DNA of 59,175 nucleotides from an uncultured bacterium (GCA_903857865.1 CAIOGO010000022.1:1-59175), one strand, 5' to 3'; positions 42,875 through 52,144 are shown, counted from the stretch's first letter. Numbers and translations are program-made. Notes: generated by a model from the sequence alone, not told the origin.

Positions 42875-45418
42875 ATGACGAAGATCAACAGGGTCGAGCT
42901 CAGCGGCTTCAAGTCGTTCCGTAAGAAGACGGTGCTTCCGTTCTTCGAAGGGATGACCGCCGTGGTGGGAGAAAACGGGTCCGGCAAGTCTAACCTGTTC
43001 GACGCCATCAGTTTCGTCATGGGCAGACGCTCCTCCCAGCTTCGCGCCGAGCGGCTCGAACACCTCATCTTCAACGGCGGGGAGCGCTACGATCCTGCGG
43101 AATCGGCCGAGGTGACCCTGTTCCTCGACAACAAGGACGGCGTGTTCGATCGCTTCCTCGAAGAAGGGGTCAAGTCCCCGGAGGTCAGTCTGGGGCGCCG
43201 CATCACGCGGAAGTCATCCACCTACACGTTCATGGGCCACAGCTGCGCCCGTACCTCGATTGACGAAGTCCTTCAGGCCGCACGGATTGATCCCGATGGA
43301 CAGCAGCTCATCGCCCAAGGGCGGATTACGGAGATTGTGCGACGGACCCCGTTGCGTCGCCGCGAGATCCTCGATGAGGTCAGCGGCATCGCGGCGTACG
43401 ACGAGAAGCGGAACCAGGCGATCCTCGAGCTGAAAGAAGTCAAGTCGAGGTTGAACACGCATCGGATGATTCTCGCTGAGCGCCGGCGACGCCTTCTGGG
43501 CCTTCAGAAGGAGAGGGACGCCGCGCTCGCCTACCAGGCCATGGCCGAAGAGCAAGAGAGACTGCGCCGGTCGATCGCCCACCAACGGCGGCAACGCATT
43601 GTGGAGAAGCTGCAGCAGGCACAGACCGAGCGTCAGGGGATGGACGAGCGGATCAATGCGCTGGGAAAAGAAGTCACCGAGTTGGATCGCGAGATTGAGA
43701 ACAAGGAGTGGGAGCTTGAGGGAATGCAGGAGGACCTCGGCGGCGGGCCACAAATCGCCCTCGTGAAGGAGGTCGAGCGCCTTCGCTCCGAAACCCTGCA
43801 TAAACAGGCCGACATCCAGTTCAAACGCCAGCAGATCGTCAACATCCAAGAGATGATCGACGAGATCTCGCGCATGCGGGCCGCGGCCGCCCCGGCGGCC
43901 GGCATCGGCGGCGCGCCGCGCGAGCATCCGGCCGTGCAAGCGCTCATCGAGCGGAAGCGCGGCGGCGTCTATGGCACGGTCGCCTCGCTTTCCACGCCAA
44001 AGCCTGGCTTCGAAGTTGCGTTTGAGGCCGCAGCGGGTGGAAGCCTGGCTGACCTTGTCGTCGACTCGCGCGAGACGGCCATCGAGTGCATCAACTACCT
44101 GAAGGAGAAGCGACTCGGCCGGGCGCGGATTCTACCCCTGCGGCGCCTGGTCACCGTTCGCAAGAGCCTTGCCTCCGCCGAGGCGGTGAAACTGAAGGGC
44201 GTGATCGACTACGCCATCAACCTGGTTGAGTTCGACGAGAAGTACCGGCGCGCGTTCGAATACGTCCTGACCGACACCCTGGTCGCCGAGAGTCTCGACG
44301 CGGTGAAGGAGATTGACGGGGTGCGTGTCGTCACTCTCGATGGCGACATGCAGAGCAAGGGCGGCGCGATGAGTGGCGGATGGCGGCCTCCGTCCGGTGC
44401 GAGCGGAAAGAAGGAAGAGCCTTCAAAGCAGAAGGACACATCGTTCGACGTGGCTCAGCGACGGGAGCACATTCTCAAGCTGCGCAAGGATGTGGAGCGC
44501 CTGGAGGAAGAGCTGAGCGAGCTCGCTTCCCGCCTGGAGAGTGCCGAGAAGAACCTGGCCGCAGTGCAGGAGACATCGTCGCGAACGAAGGGCGAGGCCA
44601 CCACTCGTAGTGACAGGCTTCATCAGCTTCGCGACAAGAGGCGCGAGAGCTATCAGGGTCTCGAGAACCTTCGTCGCTCCCTCACGCGATACGAACGCCA
44701 AGAGGTCGAAGCGCAAGCGGAACTCGAAGCGATTGGGCCGGCCGGGGAAGGAGCGCCGGTGGACCTCATCGACCAGCCGCTGCGCGAGCTGGAGCGGCGG
44801 CTCGAGCAAGTCGGACGTGACCTCAAGCGTCTTGAGCCGGTGAACATGCGAGCCATCGATGACTATGCGACGTTCGAGGCGGACTACAACCTGTTCCGAG
44901 AACGGGTCGACGCCCTCGAGAGTGAGAAGCGCGAGATCGAGCATCTGATTGGCGAGATCGAGGAGAAGAAGCGCGAACGGTTCCTGGAGACGCTCGCGTC
45001 CGTGGGCAAGCAGTTCGATCAGATCTTTCGCCGGCTTTTCGAGGGCGGAAGCGCGGCTCTCGACCTTGAAACTCCCGGAGACATCTCGTCAGGCCTGCTC
45101 ATCCGAGCGAACCCGCCCGACAAGGAGCCGCACGTCATCGATTCCCTGTCCGGGGGAGAGCAGACCCTTGTGGCCACAGCGTTCATCTTCGCTCTCCAGG
45201 AGAACCAACAGGCGCCGTTCTTCATCCTCGACGAGATCGACGCCGCGCTCGATTTGATGAACACGAATCGGCTGTCGCGCATGCTCCAGGACTACGCCCA
45301 GCGCATTCAGGTGATCGTTGTCTCCCACAACGAGGAAACAGTTCGCCATGCCCATCGTGCCTACGGCGTGACAATCAAGAACGGTGTGTCCGAGGTATTG
45401 GCCCTTAACTTGAGCTAG
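42875..45418 (+). CDS. smc: Chromosome segregation SMC protein, short-armed, archaeal-type
   Basis: 847 residues; the usual length is about 1150-1200. N-terminal head: GFKSFRKKTVLPFFEGMTAV then VGENGSGKSNLFDAISFVMG (Walker A), RLEHLIFNGG, LIAQGRITEIV. Hinge at about 345-505 (GVYGTVASLSTPKPGFEVAF, RLGRARILPLRRL, QSKGGAMSGGWRPP). C-terminal head: LEPVNMRAIDDY, signature DSLSGGEQTLVAT, Walker B FFILDEIDAALD. The two coiled-coil arms are each only about 160-185 residues, roughly half normal. Hinge and head sequence resemble archaeal SMCs. Followed by scpA and scpB, so it is a complete condensin. Confidence 0.93.
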   Translation: MTKINRVELSGFKSFRKKTVLPFFEGMTAVVGENGSGKSNLFDAISFVMGRRSSQLRAERLEHLIFNGGERYDPAESAEVTLFLDNKDGVFDRFLEEGVKSPEVSLGRRITRKSSTYTFMGHSCARTSIDEVLQAARIDPDGQQLIAQGRITEIVRRTPLRRREILDEVSGIAAYDEKRNQAILELKEVKSRLNTHRMILAERRRRLLGLQKERDAALAYQAMAEEQERLRRSIAHQRRQRIVEKLQQAQTERQGMDERINALGKEVTELDREIENKEWELEGMQEDLGGGPQIALVKEVERLRSETLHKQADIQFKRQQIVNIQEMIDEISRMRAAAAPAAGIGGAPREHPAVQALIERKRGGVYGTVASLSTPKPGFEVAFEAAAGGSLADLVVDSRETAIECINYLKEKRLGRARILPLRRLVTVRKSLASAEAVKLKGVIDYAINLVEFDEKYRRAFEYVLTDTLVAESLDAVKEIDGVRVVTLDGDMQSKGGAMSGGWRPPSGASGKKEEPSKQKDTSFDVAQRREHILKLRKDVERLEEELSELASRLESAEKNLAAVQETSSRTKGEATTRSDRLHQLRDKRRESYQGLENLRRSLTRYERQEVEAQAELEAIGPAGEGAPVDLIDQPLRELERRLEQVGRDLKRLEPVNMRAIDDYATFEADYNLFRERVDALESEKREIEHLIGEIEEKKRERFLETLASVGKQFDQIFRRLFEGGSAALDLETPGDISSGLLIRANPPDKEPHVIDSLSGGEQTLVATAFIFALQENQQAPFFILDEIDAALDLMNTNRLSRMLQDYAQRIQVIVVSHNEETVRHAHRAYGVTIKNGVSEVLALNLS

Positions 45419-45432
45419 AGGAGAACGACGGC

Positions 45433-46158
45433 GTGCAAATAGTGCGGATCGCGACTGTCCCGATTGAGGAGCTCGTTGGGGAGAGCTGGGAGGGCGTTCT
45501 TCACCGGCTCACGGCCGACATGGATCCGTGGGATATCGACATTGCCGAGCTTGCGAGGCGATATCGCGCTTACCTGCAGGCTCTACGCGAGTTGGAGTTC
45601 ACCGTGCCGGGGCGCATGGTGGTGACGTGCTCGATCCTATTGCGCATGAAGTCCGACGTGCTTCTCGCCTCCCAGCAGTCGACGGAACGAGACGACTTGG
45701 TTGCAGAGCTCGAGCAGGCGGTGGATGAAGATTTCGGGCTTCCCACGACTCCGATGGACCCAGGCGATTTCGCGTTGCCCGTGGTCCGCAAGCCGGCTCG
45801 CCAGGTGACGCTGCGCGACCTCGAGAGCGCGTTGGCGGGAGCCATGAACGTCAGCCGTCGGCGTGCCGGGCGTCTCATCGATCGGGCGACGCTCGACGAC
45901 GAACGCGATCCGTTCGAAGGATTCGAGATCGGTGGGCAGGACTTCACCGAGCGGCTGCGCGGCGTGCTGGACCGGATCAAGAGGTTGCTCTCCGGGCGTC
46001 GCGTGCTGAGTTTCTTCCGGCTTCTCGATCAGGGCGACAAGGATGAGCGCGTCGGCCGATTCTTCGAAATCCTGCACCTCGCAGCGAACGGGCAGATCTC
46101 TTGCTCCCAGAAGGAGTTCCTCGGCGACATTCTCATCCGGTTGGAGTCGGAGACATGA
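45433..46158 (+). CDS. scpA: Segregation and condensation protein A
   Basis: 241 residues from GTG 45433 (AGAGGAG upstream). Kleisin pattern: LTADMDPWDIDIAELARRYR, YLQALRELEFTVPGRMVVTC, LLRMKSDVLL, and the C-terminal winged helix QGDKDERVGRFFEILHLAAN, GQISCSQKEFLGDILI. Bridges the SMC heads and binds ScpB. 14 bases after smc. Confidence 0.92.
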   Translation: MQIVRIATVPIEELVGESWEGVLHRLTADMDPWDIDIAELARRYRAYLQALRELEFTVPGRMVVTCSILLRMKSDVLLASQQSTERDDLVAELEQAVDEDFGLPTTPMDPGDFALPVVRKPARQVTLRDLESALAGAMNVSRRRAGRLIDRATLDDERDPFEGFEIGGQDFTERLRGVLDRIKRLLSGRRVLSFFRLLDQGDKDERVGRFFEILHLAANGQISCSQKEFLGDILIRLESET

Positions 46159-46186
46159 TCTCTGCGGCCACCGCGCCCTGGTCCCG

Positions 46187-46753
46187 ATGACCTACGGAGA
46201 AGAAGCCAGTCGCGGCAACGATCTGGCTCTCGTGGAAGCGGCTCTGTTTCTTGCCTCTCGTCCGCTGACGCGGCGTGCGCTGGCCAAGATCCTTGACGAC
46301 GTACCGCTTGCATACGTGGATCAGCTCCTCAACGATCTGCGCGACGTGTACGCGGACGCCACGAAAGGCATCGAGTTGGTCGTCGAAGAGGGCCGCGCGC
46401 TCCTGCGCGTCAAGGCCCCGTACGTCGATCGGGTCGCCCATCTTGCCCCGCAGCAGGACATCCCTCAGCCCGTGCTCCGGACGCTGGCCGTCATTGCCTA
46501 CAATCATCCCGCGACGCAGGCCGACGTCGTGCGGACGCGGGGAAACAAGGCCTACGAGCACATTCATGAGCTTGTGGAGCGTGGCCTTGTTCGTGGCGAA
46601 GAGCACGGGCGGACGCTCATGCTTCACGTCACGGACGAGTTCCTTCGCCACTTCGGGCTGAGTACAATCGACGAGTTCCGGTTCCATGTTGCGGTGCCGG
46701 TTGACGCCGGCCACGAACCCGCGTCGGAGTCGCAGGAGGTAAGCGATGGATAA
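46187..46753 (+). CDS. scpB: Segregation and condensation protein B
   Basis: 188 residues from ATG 46187; the frame is open from 46043, but only after this start does the family sequence begin. Two winged helices: [20 protein letters not shown] with [20 protein letters not shown], then [20 protein letters not shown] and [18 protein letters not shown]. Overlaps the rubredoxin gene by 8 bases. Confidence 0.92.
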   Translation: MTYGEEASRGNDLALVEAALFLASRPLTRRALAKILDDVPLAYVDQLLNDLRDVYADATKGIELVVEEGRALLRVKAPYVDRVAHLAPQQDIPQPVLRTLAVIAYNHPATQADVVRTRGNKAYEHIHELVERGLVRGEEHGRTLMLHVTDEFLRHFGLSTIDEFRFHVAVPVDAGHEPASESQEVSDG

Positions 46754-46904
46754 GTGGGAGTGCACAGTGTGCGGCTACATCTATGACCCGGAGGTCGGCG
46801 ACCCGACGACCGGCGTTCCGGCCGGGACTGCGTTCGAGGATCTCCCCGACGGCTGGACGTGCCCCGATTGCGGCGCGGCCGCCGATCTGTTCGAGAAGAT
46901 CTAG
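46746..46904 (+). CDS. Rubredoxin
   Basis: 52 residues from ATG 46746. [16 protein letters not shown] and [11 protein letters not shown] supply the two CxxC pairs for one Fe; [13 protein letters not shown] is the usual linker. Normal length. Its start lies inside the end of scpB, so the two are coupled. A rubredoxin in a condensin operon is unusual; the Fe-S genes follow after a terminator. Confidence 0.95.
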   Translation: MDKWECTVCGYIYDPEVGDPTTGVPAGTAFEDLPDGWTCPDCGAAADLFEKI

Positions 46905-46913
46905 TCTCCCTGG

Positions 46914-46942
46914 GCCGCCGCGCAAGGGCGGCGGCTTCTTCT
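46914..46942 (+). terminator. Intrinsic terminator
   Basis: GCCGCCGC / GGCGGCGGC-type stem (8 bp, loop GCAAGG), then TTCTTCTT. Closes the smc-scpAB-rubredoxin unit. Confidence 0.75.
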
Positions 46943-46987
46943 TGCATAAGTCGGACTCGGGCGGTAGGATTTCCTTGGTGATCACGG

Positions 46988-48142
46988 ATGCCTGACCGAG
47001 TCTATCTGGACAATAGCGCGACAACGCCGGTGGCAAGCTCAGTTCTTGACGCCATGCTGCCGTACTTCGGCGCCGAATACGGCAACGCATCCAGCCTTCA
47101 TGGCTATGGCCGCGAGGCACGCCGGGCCGTCGAGACAAGCCGAGAATCGATCGCGGACGCCCTAGGCGTTCGCAGTGATGAGATCGTCTTCACCTCCGGC
47201 GCGACGGAGGCCGACAATCTTGCGATCGTGGGATCCGCTCTTGCCCACGGCGGCGGGGGTCACATCATCACGTCGAGAGTTGAACACGACGCCGCTCTGC
47301 ACGCCGTAGAGTGGTTGCGTTCGACCGGCGTCGCGGCGACCTTTCTTGACGTGGACGAAGTTGGCCGAGTCGATCCCGACGCGGTGCGGGCCGCAATGCG
47401 GAGGGACACCTTTCTCGTATCGGTCATGGCGGGGAACAACGAGATCGGGACGCTCGAGCCGATCGGCGACATTGGGCGGATGTGCCGCGACCGCGGCATT
47501 CTCTTCCACACCGACGCCGTCCAGGCGCTGGGCAAAGTCGACATCGCGATCGAGGCTGTCGACCTGCTCTCGGCGTCGGCACACAAGCTCCACGGGCCGA
47601 AGGGGGTTGGATTCCTGGTCGTCCGGCGCGGCTCGCGCCTTGTGCCGCTATTTCACGGTGGAGGCCACGAGCGCGGCCTGCGCAGCGGCACGGAGAATGT
47701 CCCTGGGATCGTCGGCTTTGCCGCGGCGGTACGCCTTGCGCTGGCAGAGCGGCGCGATGTGACGGATGCGATGCGGCGAATGCGTCGGCGGTTGATCGAT
47801 CGGGTGCTGGAGATCCCCGGCACGCGTCTCAATGGCCATCCGGAGCAGAGTCTGCCCCACATCACAAACTTCAGCTTCGCCGCCATCGAAGGCGAGAGCC
47901 TGGTCATGAAGCTCGACGAGGCGGGGATTGCCACCTCAACAGGATCGGCTTGCTCGTCTCCGAATCTGGAGCCGAGCCACGTGCTCGTCGCGATCGGTGT
48001 TCCCCTCTCGATGGCTCACGGGAGTCTACGGATCAGCACGGGGCGGGAGACCACCGACGCCGACATCGACCGGCTGCTCGACGTGCTCCCGGGCGTGGTT
48101 GGAGAACTGCGGGCGATGTCCCCGTTCAAGGTGGGTGAGTGA
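46988..48142 (+). CDS. Cysteine desulfurase (NifS/IscS)
   Basis: 384 residues. VYLDNSATTPVASSVLDAML opens it; DEIVFTSGATEADNLAI, HTDAVQALGKVDI, PLP lysine in SASAHKLHGPKGVGF, RSGTENVPGIVGF, and the mobile Cys loop STGSACSSPNLEPSHV. The last loop is of the NifS/IscS group. Supplies sulfur to the IscU scaffold next to it (TGATG overlap). nifS versus iscS not decided from sequence. Confidence 0.94.
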   Translation: MPDRVYLDNSATTPVASSVLDAMLPYFGAEYGNASSLHGYGREARRAVETSRESIADALGVRSDEIVFTSGATEADNLAIVGSALAHGGGGHIITSRVEHDAALHAVEWLRSTGVAATFLDVDEVGRVDPDAVRAAMRRDTFLVSVMAGNNEIGTLEPIGDIGRMCRDRGILFHTDAVQALGKVDIAIEAVDLLSASAHKLHGPKGVGFLVVRRGSRLVPLFHGGGHERGLRSGTENVPGIVGFAAAVRLALAERRDVTDAMRRMRRRLIDRVLEIPGTRLNGHPEQSLPHITNFSFAAIEGESLVMKLDEAGIATSTGSACSSPNLEPSHVLVAIGVPLSMAHGSLRISTGRETTDADIDRLLDVLPGVVGELRAMSPFKVGE

Positions 48143-48675
48143 TGTACACAGAAAAGGTCGTCGAGCACTTCCGCCATCCCCACAATATGGGGAAACTGAA
48201 AGAGTACTCCGCCGTCGGCAAGGTGGGAAACATCCTGTGCGGAGACGTGATGTGGCTCTACATCCGTGTCGCCAAGGATGAGCAGGGTCGCGACGTGCTC
48301 GCTGACGTCTCGTGGGAGACGTTCGGGTGTACGGCGGCCATCGCGACATCCTCGATGGTGTCGGATCTCGCCAAGGGGCGCACGCTCGAGGAGGCGATTA
48401 CCATCTCGAATCGTGACGTGGCCAACGAACTGGGCGGGCTGCCCCCGATCAAGATGCATTGCTCCGGGCTTGCTGCCGATGCCCTGAATGAGGCGATCTA
48501 CGAGTACATGACGAAGGAGGGGCGGGAGATTCCGGCTGGCCTGCAAGAGCGCCACGAGCACATCCAGAAGGACATGGCGACGCTCGAGGAACGCTACAAG
48601 GTGTTTCTCGATCGAGGCGCGGCGAAGGAGGGGGAGGACGACGCTCCGCCCGCGGCGGAGCTGTCGTGCAGCTGA
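48142..48675 (+). CDS. Fe-S cluster scaffold IscU/NifU N-terminal-like
   Basis: 178 residues. EHFRHPHNMGKLKEYSAVGK, first Cys and Asp in GNILCGDVMWLYI, second Cys in FGCTAAIATSSM, third in KMHCSGLAADAL. All three ligands are present. A C-terminal extension of about 50 residues ends in a Cys (AAELSCS), longer than IscU. GTG 48139 is a possible start. Between nifS and the Rrf2 gene. Confidence 0.92.
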   Translation: MYTEKVVEHFRHPHNMGKLKEYSAVGKVGNILCGDVMWLYIRVAKDEQGRDVLADVSWETFGCTAAIATSSMVSDLAKGRTLEEAITISNRDVANELGGLPPIKMHCSGLAADALNEAIYEYMTKEGREIPAGLQERHEHIQKDMATLEERYKVFLDRGAAKEGEDDAPPAAELSCS

Positions 48676-49085
48676 CGAAAAAGGCGAGCTACGGCCTCAT
48701 CGCCGCCGTGGAGCTGGCGCGGGCGCCGGCCGACACGCCGCGCTCTGCCGCCTGGATTGCCGACCGGTACGATCTGCCCGTCGCGTTCATCGAGAAGATC
48801 CTCCACCAACTGAGACAGGCAGGATTGGTTGCGTCGCGGCAAGGACGTGGCGGAGGATACACGCTCCCCGTGGAAGCAAGGCGAGTCTCCGTACGGCGCG
48901 TCCTCGAGGCTTTGGGCGAGGGTCTCGACCTCGTCGACTGCCTCGGCCAGGCGACATCGTGTCGGCTGACCGGCGTGTGCCCGACGAAGGACGCCTGGCG
49001 GACGATCAATGATCGCTTCCGCGACCTGCTTGACGGGATCTCCCTCGCCGACCTGCGCGGGGGGACGACCACTCTGGATGACTGA
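48666..49085 (+). CDS. Rrf2-family Fe-S regulator (IscR-like)
   Basis: 139 residues from GTG 48666. LTKKASYGLIAAVELARAPA, the winged helix around DLPVAFIEKILHQLRQAGLV and SRQGRGGGYTLPVEARRVSV. Cluster-type Cys spaced Cx6Cx5C in CLGQATSCRLTGVC, as in IscR (Cx5Cx5C). Likely senses Fe-S status and controls the nifS-iscU-rrf2 unit; in other bacteria iscR comes first, here it is last. Overlaps the scaffold gene by 10 bases. Confidence 0.9.
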   Translation: MQLTKKASYGLIAAVELARAPADTPRSAAWIADRYDLPVAFIEKILHQLRQAGLVASRQGRGGGYTLPVEARRVSVRRVLEALGEGLDLVDCLGQATSCRLTGVCPTKDAWRTINDRFRDLLDGISLADLRGGTTTLDD

Positions 49086-49133
49086 GCCTTCGGCTGCGTT
49101 TACCCAACCGCATGAGAGTCGGCGAGTTCTTTC

Positions 49134-49147
49134 GTAATGCGCATTAC
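49134..49147. promoter_or_regulatory. Perfect 14-bp palindrome
   Basis: GTAATGCGCATTAC, about 22 bases before the TGCTATAGT box. Possible operator for whatever transcript starts near 49182. Confidence 0.45.
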
Positions 49148-49166
49148 CGACGATCCGCGACCTTTA

Positions 49167-49250
49167 TGCTATAGTCGCGTCACGAAGAGGAACCCCCTCA
49201 TCTTTTTCACCACCCGGAGAGGGCGGCTTGGCGTCAAGCTGGGCCGCCCT
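49167..49250 (+). ncRNA. Candidate short transcript with its own promoter and hairpin
   Basis: An extended -10 (TGC TATAGT, 49167-49175) faces right, into a gap that has no plus-strand gene until tmRNA. The expected RNA, from about 49182, ends in hairpin AGGGCGGC / GCCGCCCT (49220-49250) with inner pairs CTTG/CAAG. There is no U-tract after the stem. Could be a small RNA, or a terminator region for the Rrf2 unit. Confidence 0.3.
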
Positions 49251-49275
49251 TCACATTCCCGAGCCCTTCGTGGGT

Positions 49276-50130
49276 CTACAGGAAGCGCAGGATGTAGTGG
49301 AAGTAGAAGTAGAAGACCGGGAGGGCGAAGAGAAGGCCGTCGATTCGATCGAGCGCTCCCCCGTGGCCGGGCAAGAAGACGCCCGAATCTTTCACGCCTG
49401 CGGCGCGCTTGAGCTTCGAGGCGAAGACGTCGCCCAACTGGACGGCCCACCCAACGAAGAAGGAAGACACGATGATGTGAGGGAAACCTCTCCAGAATAC
49501 GAACTCGCGCCAGACCGGCGAGAGATTCGCCGCGATCATCGCGCCGAGAACCGTGAACAGGAACCCGCCGGCGACTCCCTCCCAGGTCTTGCTCGGGCTT
49601 ACATTCGGGAACGCCTTATGTCGGCCGATGGCCGTTCCGACGAAGAAGGCGCCGCTGTCGTACCCCCAAACCATGAGAAGGACCACGACGGCGTTCGTGA
49701 CCCCGGTCATGGCGGAGTGTCCCGGTGCACCCAGGTAGATGAGGTAGAAGTAGTGCAGGAGCCAGGGGATGTAGAGAAGCCCGAACACGCCGGCGACCGC
49801 CTGGAGGAATCCGGTACGGTGCGGCGTGACGGCGAGGTACCGAAGGACCTGGTAGGCGATGGCGAAGAGAAGGACCACATCGGCGTAGCGGCCGTCGAGC
49901 ACGAGGTAGCTCAGGACGAGGAGCGGAATCCAGATGAGGAATTCCGGCGCAGCTACCGGGATGTCGAGCTTCCGCATCAGGTTGAGATACTCCAGCGCCG
50001 TGAGGTACGCGACGGCGAGGATCAAGGCTCCCGCCACCCAGCGCACGTCGAAGCGCGCTCCCGCGTACAGCACGCCGAACACGACGCCCATTCCGACGAT
50101 CCCGCTCACGAGTCTCTTTGCCAGATTCAT
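49276..50130 (-). CDS. cdsA: Phosphatidate cytidylyltransferase
   Basis: 284 residues, about eight membrane spans. The signature SPSKTWEGVAGG and GHGGALDRIDGLLFALPVF is near the C-terminus. Makes CDP-diacylglycerol in phospholipid synthesis. Overlaps uppS by 4 bases, in the usual uppS-cdsA order. Last gene of the operon starting at comEC. Confidence 0.94.
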   Translation of the reverse strand: MNLAKRLVSGIVGMGVVFGVLYAGARFDVRWVAGALILAVAYLTALEYLNLMRKLDIPVAAPEFLIWIPLLVLSYLVLDGRYADVVLLFAIAYQVLRYLAVTPHRTGFLQAVAGVFGLLYIPWLLHYFYLIYLGAPGHSAMTGVTNAVVVLLMVWGYDSGAFFVGTAIGRHKAFPNVSPSKTWEGVAGGFLFTVLGAMIAANLSPVWREFVFWRGFPHIIVSSFFVGWAVQLGDVFASKLKRAAGVKDSGVFLPGHGGALDRIDGLLFALPVFYFYFHYILRFL

Positions 50131-50873
50131 TCTCCGCTTCCCTCCACCGTGCCGAAACGGCGCTTCCGCGTCTGGTATGCCGCCAGAGTGCGCAGATACT
50201 CGGCAGGCGTGAAGTCAGGCCAGAGGACGTCGGCGAAGCGGAGTTCGGCGTAGGCTACCTGCCACAAGAGGAAGTTGGAGAGCCTCTCCTCGCCACTCGT
50301 GCGGATCACCAGGTCGGGGTCAGGTATTCCCGACGTCTCGAGTTGGTCCGCGATGGCTTCCTCACCCACTTCACTCAGCTCAAGGCGTCCGGCCGCCACG
50401 TCGGAGGCGATCCTCCGAGCTGCGGCCGCCAACTCCTGGCGAGCGCCGTAGCTCAGGGCAATCGTTAGCTGCAGGCGGTCTCCCGCCGCCGTGGCGGCGA
50501 CTCCGTTCTCAATGAGATCGCGAAGCGAGGCGGGGAGGCGTTCCAGATCCCCGATTACACGCAATCGAACCCCTGCCTCCACGAATTCCGCCAGCCGCGC
50601 TCGGAGGAAGTCTGCGAGCAGGTTCATCAGAAACGCGACCTCGGCCTGCGGACGCGCCCAGTTCTCCGACGAGAACGCGAACAGCGTGAGGTACGGGATG
50701 GGCAGCCGTGTCCCGGCGAACCGAATGAGGCGCTCCGCCGCGAGGGCGCCGGCCTGGTGCCCCGCCGTTCGCGGCAGGCCGCGAGCCTCTGCCCAGCGCC
50801 CGTTTCCGTCCATGATGATGGCCACGTGCCGCGGGAGGGCTCCCGCACTCACTCGCTCGAGCAGCGTGCTCAT
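50127..50873 (-). CDS. uppS: Isoprenyl (undecaprenyl) diphosphate synthase
   Basis: 248 residues. HVAIIMDGNGRWAEARGLPR, HQAGALAAERLIRFA, LTLFAFSSENWARP, and the end DLVIRTSGEERLSNFLLWQV, YAELRFADVLWPDF. The D in MDGNGRWA and R in IRTSGE bind substrate. Builds the lipid carrier for cell wall synthesis. Overlaps folC and cdsA by 4 bases each. Confidence 0.95.
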   Translation of the reverse strand: MSTLLERVSAGALPRHVAIIMDGNGRWAEARGLPRTAGHQAGALAAERLIRFAGTRLPIPYLTLFAFSSENWARPQAEVAFLMNLLADFLRARLAEFVEAGVRLRVIGDLERLPASLRDLIENGVAATAAGDRLQLTIALSYGARQELAAAARRIASDVAAGRLELSEVGEEAIADQLETSGIPDPDLVIRTSGEERLSNFLLWQVAYAELRFADVLWPDFTPAEYLRTLAAYQTRKRRFGTVEGSGE

Positions 50874-52144
50874 AGGCCTCCAAGCGCCCTGCGCGCCTCC
50901 GCGACCACGGTCAAGGACCCGGTAACAAGAATCGTGTCGCGCGGGTCCGCACGGCGCACAAGATCGCGCACCCCCTCCTCGACGGAATCATAGCGGATGC
51001 ACCGTCCGACATGCTTCTCGACGTAGACTGCAAGTTCGTCGGAGCCAAGGGCCCGCGGGCTCGATGATGCGGTCACTCCAATCCGGCCGAAGTGGGGTGC
51101 GAGGGCAGCCACCACTCCGCCCACGTCCTTGTCTCGCAGAATTCCAACGAGCAGCGTGCGGTGCTGCCGGTCCGGCTCCCAGTCCACGATGGCTTGCGCT
51201 ACGACCGATGCTGCGGCGACGTTGTGGGCACCGTCGAGGAGTACCGCGGGGTTCGCCTGCATCAGTTCCCACCGTCCGGGCCAACGGACCGAGGCCAGCC
51301 CTGCGGCCACCGCGTCAAGAGGAAGGCTCCATCCCCTCTCGCGGAGCAGGAGAACGCAGGTGAGAGCGAGTCGTAGATTGTCGAGTTGGTACGCTCCGAG
51401 CAGCGGAAGATCGACTTGCTGCGGAAGGTCGTCGCCATGGATCAAGTACGCGCCGGCGCGCCCGGCACTGGCCTTCCTCTCGACCTGCACGTCCGTGTCG
51501 TGCAGCGGAGCGCCGACCCTGGCGCATTCTGCGGTTACAACGGCCTCCGCATTGGGGTGCAGTTTGCCGATCACCATGGGGACGCCCGGCTTGGCGATTC
51601 CCGCCTTCTCCCAGGCGATCTCCGCGACCGTGCTGCCGAGAAGCGCCGTGTGGTCGAGCGAGACGTTCGTCAAGACGGTCAGAATCGGCGCTACGACGTT
51701 CGTCGCGTCGAAGCGACCGCCCAACCCCACCTCGATCACGGTGAGATCTACGAAACGCGCCCGGAAGTGCTCGAACGCGATGGCGGTGAGCGCCTCGAAC
51801 TGGCTCGGGATATCGTCGTGCGCAAAGAACTCGGGGCCGAGGCGCGCGGCGATCGCGGCGAATGCCTCCTCCGAAACCCACTCCCCGTCCACGCAGATGC
51901 GGTCGCGGAAGTCGATCAGGTCGGGAGACGTGTACCGGCCCACGCGGTAGCCGGCACACTGGAGGATCGCGGCCAGCATGGCTACGACCGACCCCTTTCC
52001 GTTGGTTCCCGTCACGTGGATGGCGGGGAAGCTGCGCTCGGGGTGTCCGAGGACGGAGAGGAGGCGATCAATCCGCTCGAGCCCTGGCTTGACCTCGAAT
52101 TGAGGAAGACGATCGAGGAGCGCGCGCGATGCGGCGTAGTCCAT
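50870..52144 (-). CDS. folC: Folylpolyglutamate/dihydrofolate synthase
   Basis: 424 residues. P-loop HVTGTNGKGSVVAMLAAILQ, then VGRYTSPDLIDFRDRI, LTVIEVGLGGRFDATNVV, NVSLDHTALLGSTVAEIAWE and the C-terminal LDGAHNVAAASVV. Adds glutamate to folates (and possibly dihydropteroate). ATG 52144 is directly next to the valS stop. Confidence 0.93.
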   Translation of the reverse strand: MDYAASRALLDRLPQFEVKPGLERIDRLLSVLGHPERSFPAIHVTGTNGKGSVVAMLAAILQCAGYRVGRYTSPDLIDFRDRICVDGEWVSEEAFAAIAARLGPEFFAHDDIPSQFEALTAIAFEHFRARFVDLTVIEVGLGGRFDATNVVAPILTVLTNVSLDHTALLGSTVAEIAWEKAGIAKPGVPMVIGKLHPNAEAVVTAECARVGAPLHDTDVQVERKASAGRAGAYLIHGDDLPQQVDLPLLGAYQLDNLRLALTCVLLLRERGWSLPLDAVAAGLASVRWPGRWELMQANPAVLLDGAHNVAAASVVAQAIVDWEPDRQHRTLLVGILRDKDVGGVVAALAPHFGRIGVTASSSPRALGSDELAVYVEKHVGRCIRYDSVEEGVRDLVRRADPRDTILVTGSLTVVAEARRALGGL

